This document shows positions 16,179-23,957 of a stretch of 24,375 nt of DNA, piece after piece (within the stretch, counting starts at the first letter, position 1; the number at the start of each line of letters is the position of its first letter). Made by a program: the position numbers and the translations under genes. Origin of the DNA: JBPOHE01 sp052035915 (GTDB lineage Bacteria; Pseudomonadota; Gammaproteobacteria; Chromatiales; Chromatiaceae); NCBI GenBank assembly GCA_052035915.1, contig JBPOHE010000166.1, positions 1 to 24,375 of the forward strand, read 5' to 3'. The notes beneath the pieces were generated by a model. It saw nothing but the letters and a program-made list of their open reading frames with translations, did not search any database and was not told the DNA's origin.

Positions 16179-16578
16179 GCTGGCGAGGATGGATTCCTCC
16201 TGGATCTTTCTCTCAGCCGCGTATTCGGGGCTAGCCTCCGACCACTCGGGAACAAACAATCTATTCGGAAAGGCTGGAAGATGCGCTGAGGGAACAGCCA
16301 CCGAGTCTCCATCAGCCAGGCATCTGGAGTCATAGTCAGCCGGATCGAGCCAAATGAGGAAGGCGAGACCCAGGTCACAGATTCAGTCTCCTCGACCACA
16401 TCCAAAGGGTTTGCGTCGACGTAATAGCAATGAAGCCAGCAGGGCGGCATGCGACGGCCAGTCCGTAAGCCCCCCCAGGCCGAAGTTCTACTCGTTCATT
16501 GGCTTGGCCAGACAGGGCGTCTCCGGAGCTACCGAGAGATTCTTGGTCCGGTCGCCAAGATCCTTAAAGGAGACTGAC
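16179..16578. other. Leader region of the DUF4331 operon
   Basis: About 400 bases with no convincing gene. The frame of the DUF4331 protein stays open upstream to 16354, but that part has no signal-peptide character and no Shine-Dalgarno. No confident promoter was found. A ribosome-binding site AAAGGAGACTGAC ends the region. Confidence 0.4.
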
Positions 16579-18150
16579 ATGAAGAAATCCCTCTTCCAAA
16601 CGTTATTCGCCGCCGCCTTATTCACCCTGTCCGGCTGGCCCGCTTACGGATCCAGCCATCGCGAGGCCTTGGCGGTCCTCAACGAGCCCTGCGCCGACAA
16701 TACCGACACCTACGCCTGGGTGTCGCCCGGTACCCACGACAAGCTCTATCTCATCATGAATTTCAACCCGCTCCACGAGCCGGGTCAGGGCAACCAGGGC
16801 CTGCGGGCCTGCAACGGCTATCGCTATGAGTTCCATATCGGACTCGGCGCCAGCCTGAGGGATAAAGTGGTGTACCGGGTCGAGTTCAAAAATACCCTCC
16901 CCTCCGAGGCGGCTCCCAGCCCCACGGATGACCTGGGTGGCGGCAACGAGCTGCTCTGGCAACTCACCGGCGGCACCGAGACCATGAAGATCACCCGGCT
17001 CCTGCCCCCGATCCTCGGCAATGCGGATGAGGATGTCGATGGCGACATCGGGGAAAACGTCTTCAACAGACGGGTGCTTGTCCTCGGCAAGGATCTCCCC
17101 GTGTTGCCGAACAACCACGGTCCCCAGACCGACCGCCTCGTCTATGGTCTCGGACCCTTCCAGGGGTATGACTCGGGGAACCCGGACAGCCGAGAACTGG
17201 GCCTCTATGATCAGGAGTTCGTCGACGGCTACATCCACACACTGGCGAACGGTGCCAGAATCATCGCCGGTCAGTTCGACGATCCCTACCAACTCGACGA
17301 GAAGGGCATCTTCGACCTGGTCAACCTGAATACCGAGGATCTCGGCGGCATCCCGGGCGCCCGTCGCCCGCCAGGCACGGACGTGTTCACCGGCTTCAAC
17401 CTCTTTTCCATCGCCCTCGAGGTCCCGACCAGCGACATCTTCCCCAACGGTATTCCCCACAACGGCGAACTCAGGGCCGACTCCACCGACAGCCTGGTGC
17501 GGGTCTGGTCCAGCATCAGCCGTCAACAGGTACAAACCGTCGATCCCGACAACCCCATCACCGGTGTCAAGGGGTACGGTCCCTTCGTCCAGGTCGGGCG
17601 CAACGCCCTGCCGCTCTTCAACGCCGGCCTCATCGGCACCCAGCGGCAGACCCGCTATCTGCATAGCAGCCCCCTCAGGGACGTGACCAACTTCGGCGCC
17701 GACATCCTCTATCCGGTGCTGGTGCGCGACGCCGAGGCGCTGGGCATCTACAAGGCCCTGGGGGTGCCCGATAGCGCGGTAGCCACGCTCAAGGGACCTC
17801 GCACCGACATCATCAATGCCATCAACCTGGGTCGCCCCATCCCGGTCACCGACGGCTTCACTGGTGATGTCATCACCCTCGACGCCGCTGTCGATTCGAG
17901 CTTCCCCAATGGGCGTCGCCTCGGCGGCGGCACGGCGCCGAACCGCAATCAGGTGAACGTGAACTCGGTGCTCATCAGCCTCATCGTGGCGGGCAATCCG
18001 GCGGCCGGTCTGGCCAAGGGCATCGAGGTCAACGATAAGGACTATCTCGATAGGTTCCCCTTCCTGGCCCCGGCGCACCAGGGGCTCTACCAGGGACATG
18101 GCGGCATCAATGTGCCGACCGAACCGACCCCGCCGCTGCCTCCTTCCTAG
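16579..18150 (+). CDS. Exported DUF4331 protein
   Basis: A 523-residue protein. A Sec signal peptide occupies residues 1-24 (MKKSLFQTLFAAALFTLSG then PAYG) and the mature protein starts SSHREA, which is typical of DUF4331. Family landmarks include DNTDTYAWVSPG, LIMNFNPLHEPGQG, the GPFQGYDSGNPDS stretch and a C-terminal LDRFPFLAPAHQG. Function is unknown; members are periplasmic or secreted. AAAGGAG at normal spacing fixes the start at 16579. It heads a run of three same-strand genes for exported or membrane proteins. A stem in the next gap could set relative expression. A very long open frame on the opposite strand (16618-19218) is an artefact of high GC. Confidence 0.92.
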   Translation: MKKSLFQTLFAAALFTLSGWPAYGSSHREALAVLNEPCADNTDTYAWVSPGTHDKLYLIMNFNPLHEPGQGNQGLRACNGYRYEFHIGLGASLRDKVVYRVEFKNTLPSEAAPSPTDDLGGGNELLWQLTGGTETMKITRLLPPILGNADEDVDGDIGENVFNRRVLVLGKDLPVLPNNHGPQTDRLVYGLGPFQGYDSGNPDSRELGLYDQEFVDGYIHTLANGARIIAGQFDDPYQLDEKGIFDLVNLNTEDLGGIPGARRPPGTDVFTGFNLFSIALEVPTSDIFPNGIPHNGELRADSTDSLVRVWSSISRQQVQTVDPDNPITGVKGYGPFVQVGRNALPLFNAGLIGTQRQTRYLHSSPLRDVTNFGADILYPVLVRDAEALGIYKALGVPDSAVATLKGPRTDIINAINLGRPIPVTDGFTGDVITLDAAVDSSFPNGRRLGGGTAPNRNQVNVNSVLISLIVAGNPAAGLAKGIEVNDKDYLDRFPFLAPAHQGLYQGHGGINVPTEPTPPLPPS

Positions 18151-18176
18151 TTGTTTCAACCCGTTCAACCAGGTGA

Positions 18177-18199
18177 GACGGCCCCCTCCGGGGGGCGTC
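18177..18199 (+). other. Intercistronic GC stem before the DUF4198 gene
   Basis: GACGGCCCCC and GGGGGGCGTC pair with one mismatch around TCC. There is no T-run. It stands 15 bases before the next start codon and next to its GGGAG site. It could protect the upstream message or lower downstream translation. Confidence 0.5.
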
Positions 18200-18213
18200 C
18201 CGGGAGACTCACC

Positions 18214-19047
18214 ATGCAGCGTTCGGGATTCATGAACTTCGGGCGAGCACTCGTCCTCGCGGCTCTCGTCGTGGGGAGCGGGCCGCTGTCCGCCCACGAC
18301 CTCTGGATCGAGCCGACGAGCTTCTTCCCGAGGCCGGGTCAGTTGGTCGGTCTGAGGTTGCTCGTCGGGCAGGATCTGCTCGGCGATCCCCTGCCACGCC
18401 ATGACGCGCTCATCAAGGCGTTCGTTTTCGAGGACAGAACCGGTCGCCAGCCGGTCGTGGGCCGGGACGGGCTCGATCCGGCTGGGTACTTGCGCCCGGA
18501 ACAACCGGGTCTGTTCGTCATCGGCTATCACAGCCTGCCGAGCCGCGTCGAGTTGCCGGCGGAGAAGTTCAATCGCTATCTGCGGGAAGAAGGGCTGGAA
18601 AAGATTGCGGCGTTGCGAGCCGAGCGCCATGAAACCGCCGCCGGCGCGCGCGAACTCTTTTCCCGGTGCGCCAAAAGCCTGGTTCTGACGGGAACGCCGA
18701 GCGTCGCCGAGGGCGATCGACGCCTCGGCTTGCCTCTCGAGCTGGTCGCCGAACGGAATCCCTACAGCCTCGGCGCCGATGAGGAACTGCCCCTGCGCTT
18801 GATCTACGAGGAGCGCCCGCTCCCGGGGGCGCTGGTGGTGGCCATGAATCGCTCGGCGCCCGCTGAGAAGCTGGCGGCTCGCAGCGATGACCTTGGCCGG
18901 GTGCGATTTCGACTCCAAGCGAAGGGTCTCTGGTTGATCAAGGCCGTGCATATGGTTCCAGCCGCCGCTGATTCCCAGGCCGAGTGGGCGAGCTTTTGGG
19001 CGTCCTTGACCTTCGATCGGCCACCACAGACCGCCCAGGACCGTTAA
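18214..19047 (+). CDS. Exported DUF4198 (NikM-like) protein
   Basis: A 277-residue protein. A signal peptide (residues 1-27, hydrophobic core RALVLAALVV, cleavage after LSA) leads to a mature N-terminus HDLWIEPTSFFPRPGQ, the hallmark of DUF4198. Members are periplasmic and often sit near metal or nickel transport genes; an N-terminal His is a plausible metal ligand. The middle region GDRRLGLPLELVAERNPYSL and the closing GLWLIKAVHMVP block also fit. The ATG at 18214 has GGGAG upstream; the open frame from 18151 was rejected because it lacks a leader. It lies 63 bp after DUF4331 and 27 bp before the HupE gene. Confidence 0.88.
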   Translation: MQRSGFMNFGRALVLAALVVGSGPLSAHDLWIEPTSFFPRPGQLVGLRLLVGQDLLGDPLPRHDALIKAFVFEDRTGRQPVVGRDGLDPAGYLRPEQPGLFVIGYHSLPSRVELPAEKFNRYLREEGLEKIAALRAERHETAAGARELFSRCAKSLVLTGTPSVAEGDRRLGLPLELVAERNPYSLGADEELPLRLIYEERPLPGALVVAMNRSAPAEKLAARSDDLGRVRFRLQAKGLWLIKAVHMVPAAADSQAEWASFWASLTFDRPPQTAQDR

Positions 19048-19074
19048 CAATCCAAGCACAGAGGAGTTACACGA

Positions 19075-20328
19075 ATGTTTGCGAGTATTCGCTGTTTGCG
19101 CCGACCTTTTGTTCATCTGGCGCGGTGTACCCTTGTCGTCGCGCTCATGATCGCGGCCAAGGCGTTCGCCCATGAGATCGGCTCCACGCGGGTCTCGATC
19201 CTGATTCAGGACGATCACCGCTACCAGATCGAGATCCTCACGGACGCCACCGCGCTGGCGGAGAAACTCAAGGCGTCCGTTCCGAATCCACCCCCCATCG
19301 ACGACTGCCCGACCTGTCTCCAGTCGCTATTCGCGAGTTCTGAAGAGCGATTTCGCCAGCGGGTGAAGGTCGCCTTCGAGGCCCAGGAGGCGCGACCGGC
19401 GATCTCCTGGGCCGTCACGCCCAGTCTCGACGCCCTGACGCCGGCCCTGGCGACCATCCGTCTCAGCGGAACCATCCCGCCGGAGGCGCGCCACCTTACC
19501 TGGAGCTATGGCTGGACCTTCGCCACCTACGCCTTGCAGGTCCAAAGGGCGGCAGCCGAGGCCGCTGTCACCGAATGGCTGGAAGGCGGTCAGACGAGCC
19601 TCCCCATCACACTGACATCGCTCACGCCGCCGCTCGATCGACTCGACACCGCCTGGCGGTATCTTGGCCTCGGCTTCACCCATATCCTGCCCCTGGGGGT
19701 CGATCACATCCTCTTTCTCCTGGCCTTGCTGCTGCCGGCGGTGATGTGGTGGGAGAAGGGCCGCTGGCGACCGGCGCCAGCGTTGGGGAAGGTGCTGCTG
19801 GAAACCATCGGCATCGTCACCGCCTTCACCCTCGCTCATTCGCTGACGCTCAGCCTGGCGGTATTCCAGGTGGTGAATCTGCCCAGCCGGTTGGTGGAAT
19901 CGGTGATCGCCTTCACCGTATTGCTGGCGGCGCTCAACAACCTCTTTCCCTTGGTGACGACGCGACGTTGGCGGCTGGCGTTCGTGTTGGGGCTGATCCA
20001 CGGCTTCGGCTTCGCCAGCGTCCTCTGGGAGCTGGGATTGCCGCCGGACGCCCTGGTACTGGCGCTGGCCTGTTTCAATCTCGGCGTCGAAACCGGGCAA
20101 TTGGCCATCGTCGCCCTGGTGTTGCCGCTGGCCTTTGTCTTGCGCCGGACCTGGCTCTACCAGCGGCTGGCGCTGCCGCTGGGGTCGACGGCCGTCGCTT
20201 TACTCGCCCTGGTCTGGTGTCTGGAACGCGGCCTCAATCTCGAACTCCTGCCGGCGACGGCGACCCAGGACGCACCCGCGCCGCCTCGGGTTGCTATCGC
20301 CACGCCTCCCGCGCTCCAGCGCTCATAA
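19075..20328 (+). CDS. HupE/UreJ-family membrane protein
   Basis: A 417-residue protein. A signal peptide ends at AFA (residue 32), so the mature N-terminus is HEIGSTRVSI. Residues 33-190 are a periplasmic domain. From about residue 199 a seven-helix region begins with LGFTHILPLGVDHILFLLAL and contains HGFGFASVLWELG near residue 306, the HupE_UreJ_2 signature with its conserved His and Asp. Canonical HupE is a nickel transporter linked to hydrogenase, but this longer two-part form occurs widely without hydrogenase. The metal and direction are unknown. GAGGAG precedes the start. It is the last gene of the DUF4331-DUF4198-HupE run and converges on the antiporter. Confidence 0.9.
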   Translation: MFASIRCLRRPFVHLARCTLVVALMIAAKAFAHEIGSTRVSILIQDDHRYQIEILTDATALAEKLKASVPNPPPIDDCPTCLQSLFASSEERFRQRVKVAFEAQEARPAISWAVTPSLDALTPALATIRLSGTIPPEARHLTWSYGWTFATYALQVQRAAAEAAVTEWLEGGQTSLPITLTSLTPPLDRLDTAWRYLGLGFTHILPLGVDHILFLLALLLPAVMWWEKGRWRPAPALGKVLLETIGIVTAFTLAHSLTLSLAVFQVVNLPSRLVESVIAFTVLLAALNNLFPLVTTRRWRLAFVLGLIHGFGFASVLWELGLPPDALVLALACFNLGVETGQLAIVALVLPLAFVLRRTWLYQRLALPLGSTAVALLALVWCLERGLNLELLPATATQDAPAPPRVAIATPPALQRS

Positions 20329-20455
20329 GCCACCGAGAGCCAGGGTAAGTCGGACACCGTTGCTTGGTGTTCGACCTCGATCCCTTGGACTCGGACAAGT
20401 CCGACCTGCGAACTTTTTGCGCGACCGAGAAGCTATTTGGAAAGTCTCGTTACAG

Positions 20456-20587
20456 CTTCCGCGCCTCGGGGCCGAGCCCTGTTCCCGCGATTATTGTTCT
20501 CATCAAGAGAACAATACAGGCCTTATTTCTTCATCTATTGCCAATAAAAGAACGCAAATCGGGCCTTTCCGCTCGATGCCCGGCAGG
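20456..20587. repeat. GAGAACAATA palindromic element, copy C (rearranged)
   Basis: The core is inverted relative to copies A and B: TATTGTTCTC (20492-20501), loop ATCAA, GAGAACAATA (20507-20516), a perfect 10-bp stem. Outer ends CTTCCGCGCCTCG (20456) and GATGCCCGGCAGG (about 20575-20587) match the family ends. It fills the 326-bp convergent gap between hupE and the antiporter gene, where no gene is visible. Confidence 0.7.
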
Positions 20588-20654
20588 CGAGACTTTTCAA
20601 ACGGTTTCCAAGAAAAGTGATGTGGCCACCAACCTCGCCCGATTCGAGGGTACA

Positions 20655-21737
20655 TCAGCCATCTTCCCCTCGATGGGACTGTTGATACCGCCAGGCCAGC
20701 GCCGCCAGGAGAATAAAGGTAAGCAGAATCAGCCCCCCCAGGATCAGGCTATAGATGGCCAGGATCGGACTATGGATGGCCTGGAGGATCAGATAGACGG
20801 TATAGGCGGCGTAATAGCCCAGAAACAGCGCCCCTTCACCGCGGGAAATGGCGTTGCCGGTATAGAAAACCGGCAGGCAGGCCACCGCTACCAGCACCAT
20901 GATCGGAATATCCAGGCTCAACATGGAGGGGGCCACCGCCAGGCTCTGAGGGGCCACCAGGGAAGAGACCCCCAGCACCGCCAGGATGTTAAAGATATTG
21001 CTGCCCACCACGTTGCCCACCGCGATATCCTTCTCCCCCTTGAGCGCCGCCATGATGGAGGTGGCCACCTCGGGCAGGGAGGTGCCGATGGCCACGATGG
21101 TCAGACCGATGATCAGCTCGCTGACCCCGAGATACTGGGCAAAGGCCACCGCCCCTTCCACCAGCCAGCGGGAACCCAACACCAACAGCCCCAGCCCAGC
21201 CAGTACCAACAGGGTCTGAGCCCCCCAGTGGCGGTCCCAGGCCTTCCCATCGCCGGGCATGGACTCGGCGTATTCCTCGCGCACGGCGGCGGTTTCCTGG
21301 CGGCTTTGTCGAATGATCAGAAAGGTGTACCCCACCACCAATAAAAACAGCAACGCCCCATCCCACCGACCGATCCCCCCATCCGCCGCCAAGGCCCAGA
21401 GCAGCAGGGATACCCCCACCATCACCGGCACCTCCTGGCGGATGAGCTGCTGATGCACCACCAGGGGGGTGATCAAGGCGGAGATTCCCAGGATGAACAA
21501 GAGGTTGAACAAGTTGCTGCCCACCACGTTGCCCAGGGCGATGTCCACCTGGCCGGACCAAGCGGATTGGACCGACACGGCCAGCTCCGGGGCGCTGGTG
21601 CCGAAGGCCACCACGGTGAGGCCAACCACCAAGGGGGAAATACCCAGGGATAAGGCAAGTTTGGAGGCGCCCCGCACCAGCCATTCGGCACCGAGCACCA
21701 GGGCGACCAAGCCCAACACAAAATACAACACCATCAT
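20655..21737 (-). CDS. CaCA-family calcium/sodium antiporter (YrbG-like)
   Basis: A 360-residue antiporter with two inverted alpha repeats. The first is LTVVAFGTSAPELAVS with GNVVGSNLFNLLFILG; the second is LTIVAIGTSLPEVATS with GNVVGSNIFNILAVLG. These GTS(A/L)PE motifs bind the cations. About ten helices are expected. It is slightly longer than E. coli YrbG (325), with a linker near residues 155-170 (AVREEYAESMPGDG). GAGGAG eight bases upstream supports the ATG at 21737; a second ATG follows at once. It is isolated, convergent with hupE and upstream of an accessory zone. Confidence 0.94.
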   Translation of the reverse strand: MMVLYFVLGLVALVLGAEWLVRGASKLALSLGISPLVVGLTVVAFGTSAPELAVSVQSAWSGQVDIALGNVVGSNLFNLLFILGISALITPLVVHQQLIRQEVPVMVGVSLLLWALAADGGIGRWDGALLFLLVVGYTFLIIRQSRQETAAVREEYAESMPGDGKAWDRHWGAQTLLVLAGLGLLVLGSRWLVEGAVAFAQYLGVSELIIGLTIVAIGTSLPEVATSIMAALKGEKDIAVGNVVGSNIFNILAVLGVSSLVAPQSLAVAPSMLSLDIPIMVLVAVACLPVFYTGNAISRGEGALFLGYYAAYTVYLILQAIHSPILAIYSLILGGLILLTFILLAALAWRYQQSHRGEDG

Positions 21738-21935
21738 GGGAAAAACTCCTCTGGAAACAGGTGACGCCCACCGGCGAGCTACCCGGTAACATGAGGGTGC
21801 CGGCGGAAAAACTCAAAAAGACCTTGCCGATACCTTAACCCCTGGGCGAAACGTCCGCGTTCCCGACCCCAGGTTGCGACCGCCTCTGAGCGAAGTCGGC
21901 TCGCAAGTCGGGATGAGGATAACGAATCGCGGGGT

Positions 21936-21999
21936 CGTAGGTGCGATTAGCCTGGCCTAATCGCACAAATGTTTAATCGTCTCCACCAACGACAATGTT
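21936..21999. repeat. GTAG-headed REP, R2 copy 1
   Basis: A 64-bp unit starting CGTAG with stem GTGCGATTAG-cctggc-CTAATCGCAC (21941-21966), then a conserved tail ending ACGACAATGTT. It matches the copy at 23385-23448 at 62 of 64 positions by eye and in the same direction. The rest of 21738-22126 shows no gene. Confidence 0.85.
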
Positions 22000-22126
22000 A
22001 ATATCGCCACACCAATTGGCAGGACAAACGCCTTTTACCAGACCTATCCAGCTTATCGAACGACATTATTGGTCGCATCCATCAGGAAAGACGTTATCGC
22101 ATAAACAATAGTGGAGCGATTGGAAA

Positions 22127-22372
22127 ATGATTTATGATAATAGACAACACTTATGCGGTTGGCTGGAGCAACTGTCTAGACATCCCTTTTTAGAAATAGA
22201 TGTGATCGAAAAATCTGGCATTTGGAGTATTAGTTATAAATCATTTGCTTCCAAGGAAGATGTTATGTCCGGTGAAGCAAATAATGTTGGAGAACTTTTA
22301 GGTGGTTTTTCGCTCGCCATTCAATTTTGTCCATTTTGTGGGCTGCAACTAACCGGGATCGGGTCGAGGTGA
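22127..22372 (+). CDS. Small orphan protein with C-terminal CPFCG knuckle
   Basis: An 81-residue protein, AT-rich and unlike the housekeeping genes beside it. It ends with SLAIQFCPFCGLQLTG, a single CPFCG zinc-knuckle-like motif seen in many small orphan proteins that sit near polymorphic-toxin loci. GGAG lies ten bases upstream of the ATG. It is bounded by R2 on the left and R1 on the right. An immunity-type role is only inferred from the RHS remnant downstream. Confidence 0.55.
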   Translation: MIYDNRQHLCGWLEQLSRHPFLEIDVIEKSGIWSISYKSFASKEDVMSGEANNVGELLGGFSLAIQFCPFCGLQLTGIGSR

Positions 22373-22390
22373 CGAGAGCCAAACAGCTAA

Positions 22391-22462
22391 GTCGGGCACC
22401 TGTGCCCGATATCTGCTATAAAATGTCGGGCAATGCGATGCTTTTGCCCGACCTACCCGACT
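22391..22462. repeat. CTAC-tailed REP, R1 copy 1
   Basis: A unit of about 72 bp. GTCGGGCACC and TGTGCCCGAT form a stem, followed by ATGTCGGGCAATGCGATGC and TTTTGCCCGACCTACCCGACT, the second stem being GTCGGGCA with TGCCCGAC. It is a direct copy of 22970-23045 with several mismatches. Confidence 0.8.
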
Positions 22463-22469
22463 AATTCAA

Positions 22470-22964
22470 ATGCTAACACTCATAGATCAAAACTTCACTG
22501 CGAGCATTCAGGTCCGATATCGAGATAATATTGCCATCACATGCATCTACTACCGCAATATATATGGTGATGACACGCTAACGTTCGAGCATACAGGATC
22601 ATTCTCGCTCCATAACGCGCTGATTAGTTCTGTCTCTCAAGCTCGCAAGAAGTACTGTTATGGGGCTAGCAGACAGATTGATATTGTCACATGCATCGGC
22701 GAGCAGTGGTGGCAGTATGCCAATACACTATATTCCTACATGCCTTCAATCGGCGCGGCGGTCTCGGACTTCTCTCTCATTATTATGGAATTCTACATTC
22801 ATCGATTCACCTTGGAAATGGACAGATTCTTGGCGAATCTTACATGTGACGAAGCGGAAACCCTCGCTGCAACGCTATCGCGTGATATACCGTTTGATCA
22901 TCGTTACTACTCTGAACTCAGGAAGGCTCAAATATTTGAGCAATATTTAAGGTCATTGGAATAA
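22470..22964 (+). CDS. Hypothetical protein between two R1 repeats
   Basis: A 164-residue AT-rich protein with no family that I recognise. It has no signal peptide or clear membrane helix. A WWQYANTLYSYMPS segment and an acidic helical C-terminus (CDEAETLAATLSRD, SELRKAQIFEQYLRSLE) suggest a soluble alpha/beta protein. There is no Shine-Dalgarno before 22470 (the leader is the repeat itself), so a leaderless or altered start is possible. Because identical-type repeats lie 8 bp before and 6 bp after it, the gene may have moved in with them. It could be an orphan immunity protein. Confidence 0.5.
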   Translation: MLTLIDQNFTASIQVRYRDNIAITCIYYRNIYGDDTLTFEHTGSFSLHNALISSVSQARKKYCYGASRQIDIVTCIGEQWWQYANTLYSYMPSIGAAVSDFSLIIMEFYIHRFTLEMDRFLANLTCDEAETLAATLSRDIPFDHRYYSELRKAQIFEQYLRSLE

Positions 22965-22969
22965 GCCAG

Positions 22970-23045
22970 GTAGGTCAAATACCTGTGCCCGACGTTTATT
23001 ATGGAATGTCGGGCAACGCGATGCTTTTGCCCAACCTACCCGACT
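22970..23045. repeat. GTAG-headed REP, R1 copy 2
   Basis: A unit of 76 bp starting GTAGGTCAAATACC and ending CCAACCTACCCGACT, with the inner ATGTCGGGCAACGCGATGC shared with copy 1. Its right part is read through by the truncated DUF4279 gene on the other strand. Confidence 0.8.
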
Positions 23046-23244
23046 GGAATCCCACCTCCCCGTGTCCGTTGTACGCCCAATATGGGCGTCGCTTCCTCGT
23101 GGCCGACTGGATTTGTGATTGGCTAAGGCTACCGCTTGGCTGTAAATTCAATTGATCCGAAATTTCAGACGGATCCAACTGGTCACCATAGAATCTCAGT
23201 TCTACTGTGTAGACATGGGCCGCTGCCTTCTTCTCTTGCGTCAT
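22999..23244 (-). pseudogene. DUF4279 gene truncated by an R1 repeat
   Basis: From the ATG at 23244 the frame reads MTQEKKAAAHVYTVELRFYG then DQLDPSEISDQLNLQPSGSL and RRPYWAYNGHGEVGFQS, the N-terminal half of a DUF4279 protein (first strand, LDP-EI-LNL-P motif, then the W-containing strand). After that it runs into the R1 repeat and stops, giving 81 residues against about 130-150 usual. DUF4279 genes are common as orphans near toxin loci. The short ORF is probably non-functional, although a stable fragment is not excluded. Confidence 0.65.
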
Positions 23245-23305
23245 GGCAATCCCGCGTTGGCTGGAACTACTTGCTACCCTACCCGGCTTTAATTCCTGTA
23301 ACCCT

Positions 23306-23324
23306 CCCCCGGCAGAGCCGGGGG
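23306..23324 (+). terminator. Terminator-like GC hairpin
   Basis: CCCCCGGC-aga-GCCGGGGG is followed by CTTTCGTTT on the plus strand. A second small stem (GCCGCT-caa-AGCGGC) comes soon after. This could be an intrinsic terminator for plus-strand transcripts, or a subterminal hairpin of a lost IS200/IS605-type element. Confidence 0.45.
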
Positions 23325-23384
23325 CTTTCGTTTGTGAGCCGCTCAAAGCGGCTTTACGGTGCCGCTAATGCGGCCCCGCAGGGC

Positions 23385-23448
23385 CGTAGGTGCGATTAGC
23401 CTAGCCTAATCGCACAAATGTTTCATCGTCTCCACCAACGACAATGTT
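23385..23448. repeat. GTAG-headed REP, R2 copy 2
   Basis: Stem GTGCGATTAG-cctagc-CTAATCGCAC at 23390-23415 and the same tail as 21936-21999. The two differences seen are one base in the loop and one in the GTTTMATCG tail. Both R1 copies and three small genes lie between the R2 copies. Confidence 0.85.
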
Positions 23449-23563
23449 GAGTCAAAGGGACCGGGCTCGAATTATCAGACGACCACCGGCTGATGGGTTG
23501 CACCGGCAACCACCCCCAGACCTACGGCACATCCCTGGGATCACCTCGCCTCAATCGTTGGGG

Positions 23564-23690
23564 CTTCCGGGCCTCGGCCTCAATGGCCTTGTTTTCGTTC
23601 TCTGATACAGAACCTATCGGCCTAATAATGAGGTATTGTTCTCCTGTAGAGAACGCCTACACGCCCTTCCCCGCTCCGGCCCCTTGGCTT
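23564..23690. repeat. GAGAACAATA palindromic element, copy D (diverged)
   Basis: The left end CTTCCGGGCCTCGG is the inverse of the copy B right end. GTTCTCtgataCAGAAC and TATTGTTCTCctgtaGAGAAC keep the two small stems, but the central pairing is degraded. The right end (CCGCTCCGGCCCC) is poorly conserved. It stands just before the RHS remnant. Confidence 0.6.
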
Positions 23691-23691
23691 T

Positions 23692-23910
23692 TCTTGGCCT
23701 GACCAAGCCGAGGCCAAACTCCCCAACGGTGAACACATCGAACGCCACGAAGACCTGGCGGTCAAGGTACTGGGTGGGACGCCGAGTCTCCAGCGCACCT
23801 GGCGCAACGGGCGCTGGTATCTGAACCCCGCCTGAGGGGCCTTGCGCTTGCTGCGCGCCCCCCTGGACGGCTCGGTGGCGGCCATCGATCGAGCCGTGGC
23901 CCTTCGCTAG
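23692..23910 (+). pseudogene. RHS-repeat protein fragment
   Basis: One frame reads LPNGEHIERHEDLAVKVLGG then TPSLQRTWRNGRWYLNPA, a TGA (23833), then LLRAPLDGSVAAIDRA and a TAG (23908). The series DLxVKVLGGxxxxxRTWxxGRWYxN followed by DSLDGSVKxIDR is the N-terminal core region I know from RHS/wall-associated proteins. The TGA stands where TGG (Trp) is usual. No start and no YD-repeat array remain, so this is a relic of a polymorphic-toxin delivery protein. Confidence 0.6.
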
Positions 23911-23957
23911 ACGGCCAATCATCGGCCAGGTGAAAGTGAGAGAACGTTCGATTTCCT

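Noticed and set aside
16115..16450. 111-codon minus-strand ORF upstream of DUF4331
   Set aside because: It runs into palindromic copy B and has no Shine-Dalgarno or known family.
16618..19218. 866-codon open frame on the minus strand
   Set aside because: It is antisense to three well-supported genes with signal peptides and Shine-Dalgarno sites. It has no family features; high GC keeps it open.
23306..23384. IS200/IS605 end
   Set aside because: The hairpins look suggestive, but no transposase, TnpB or matching partner end is visible.
21936..23448. CRISPR array
   Set aside because: Only two copies of each repeat, with genes rather than spacers between them.
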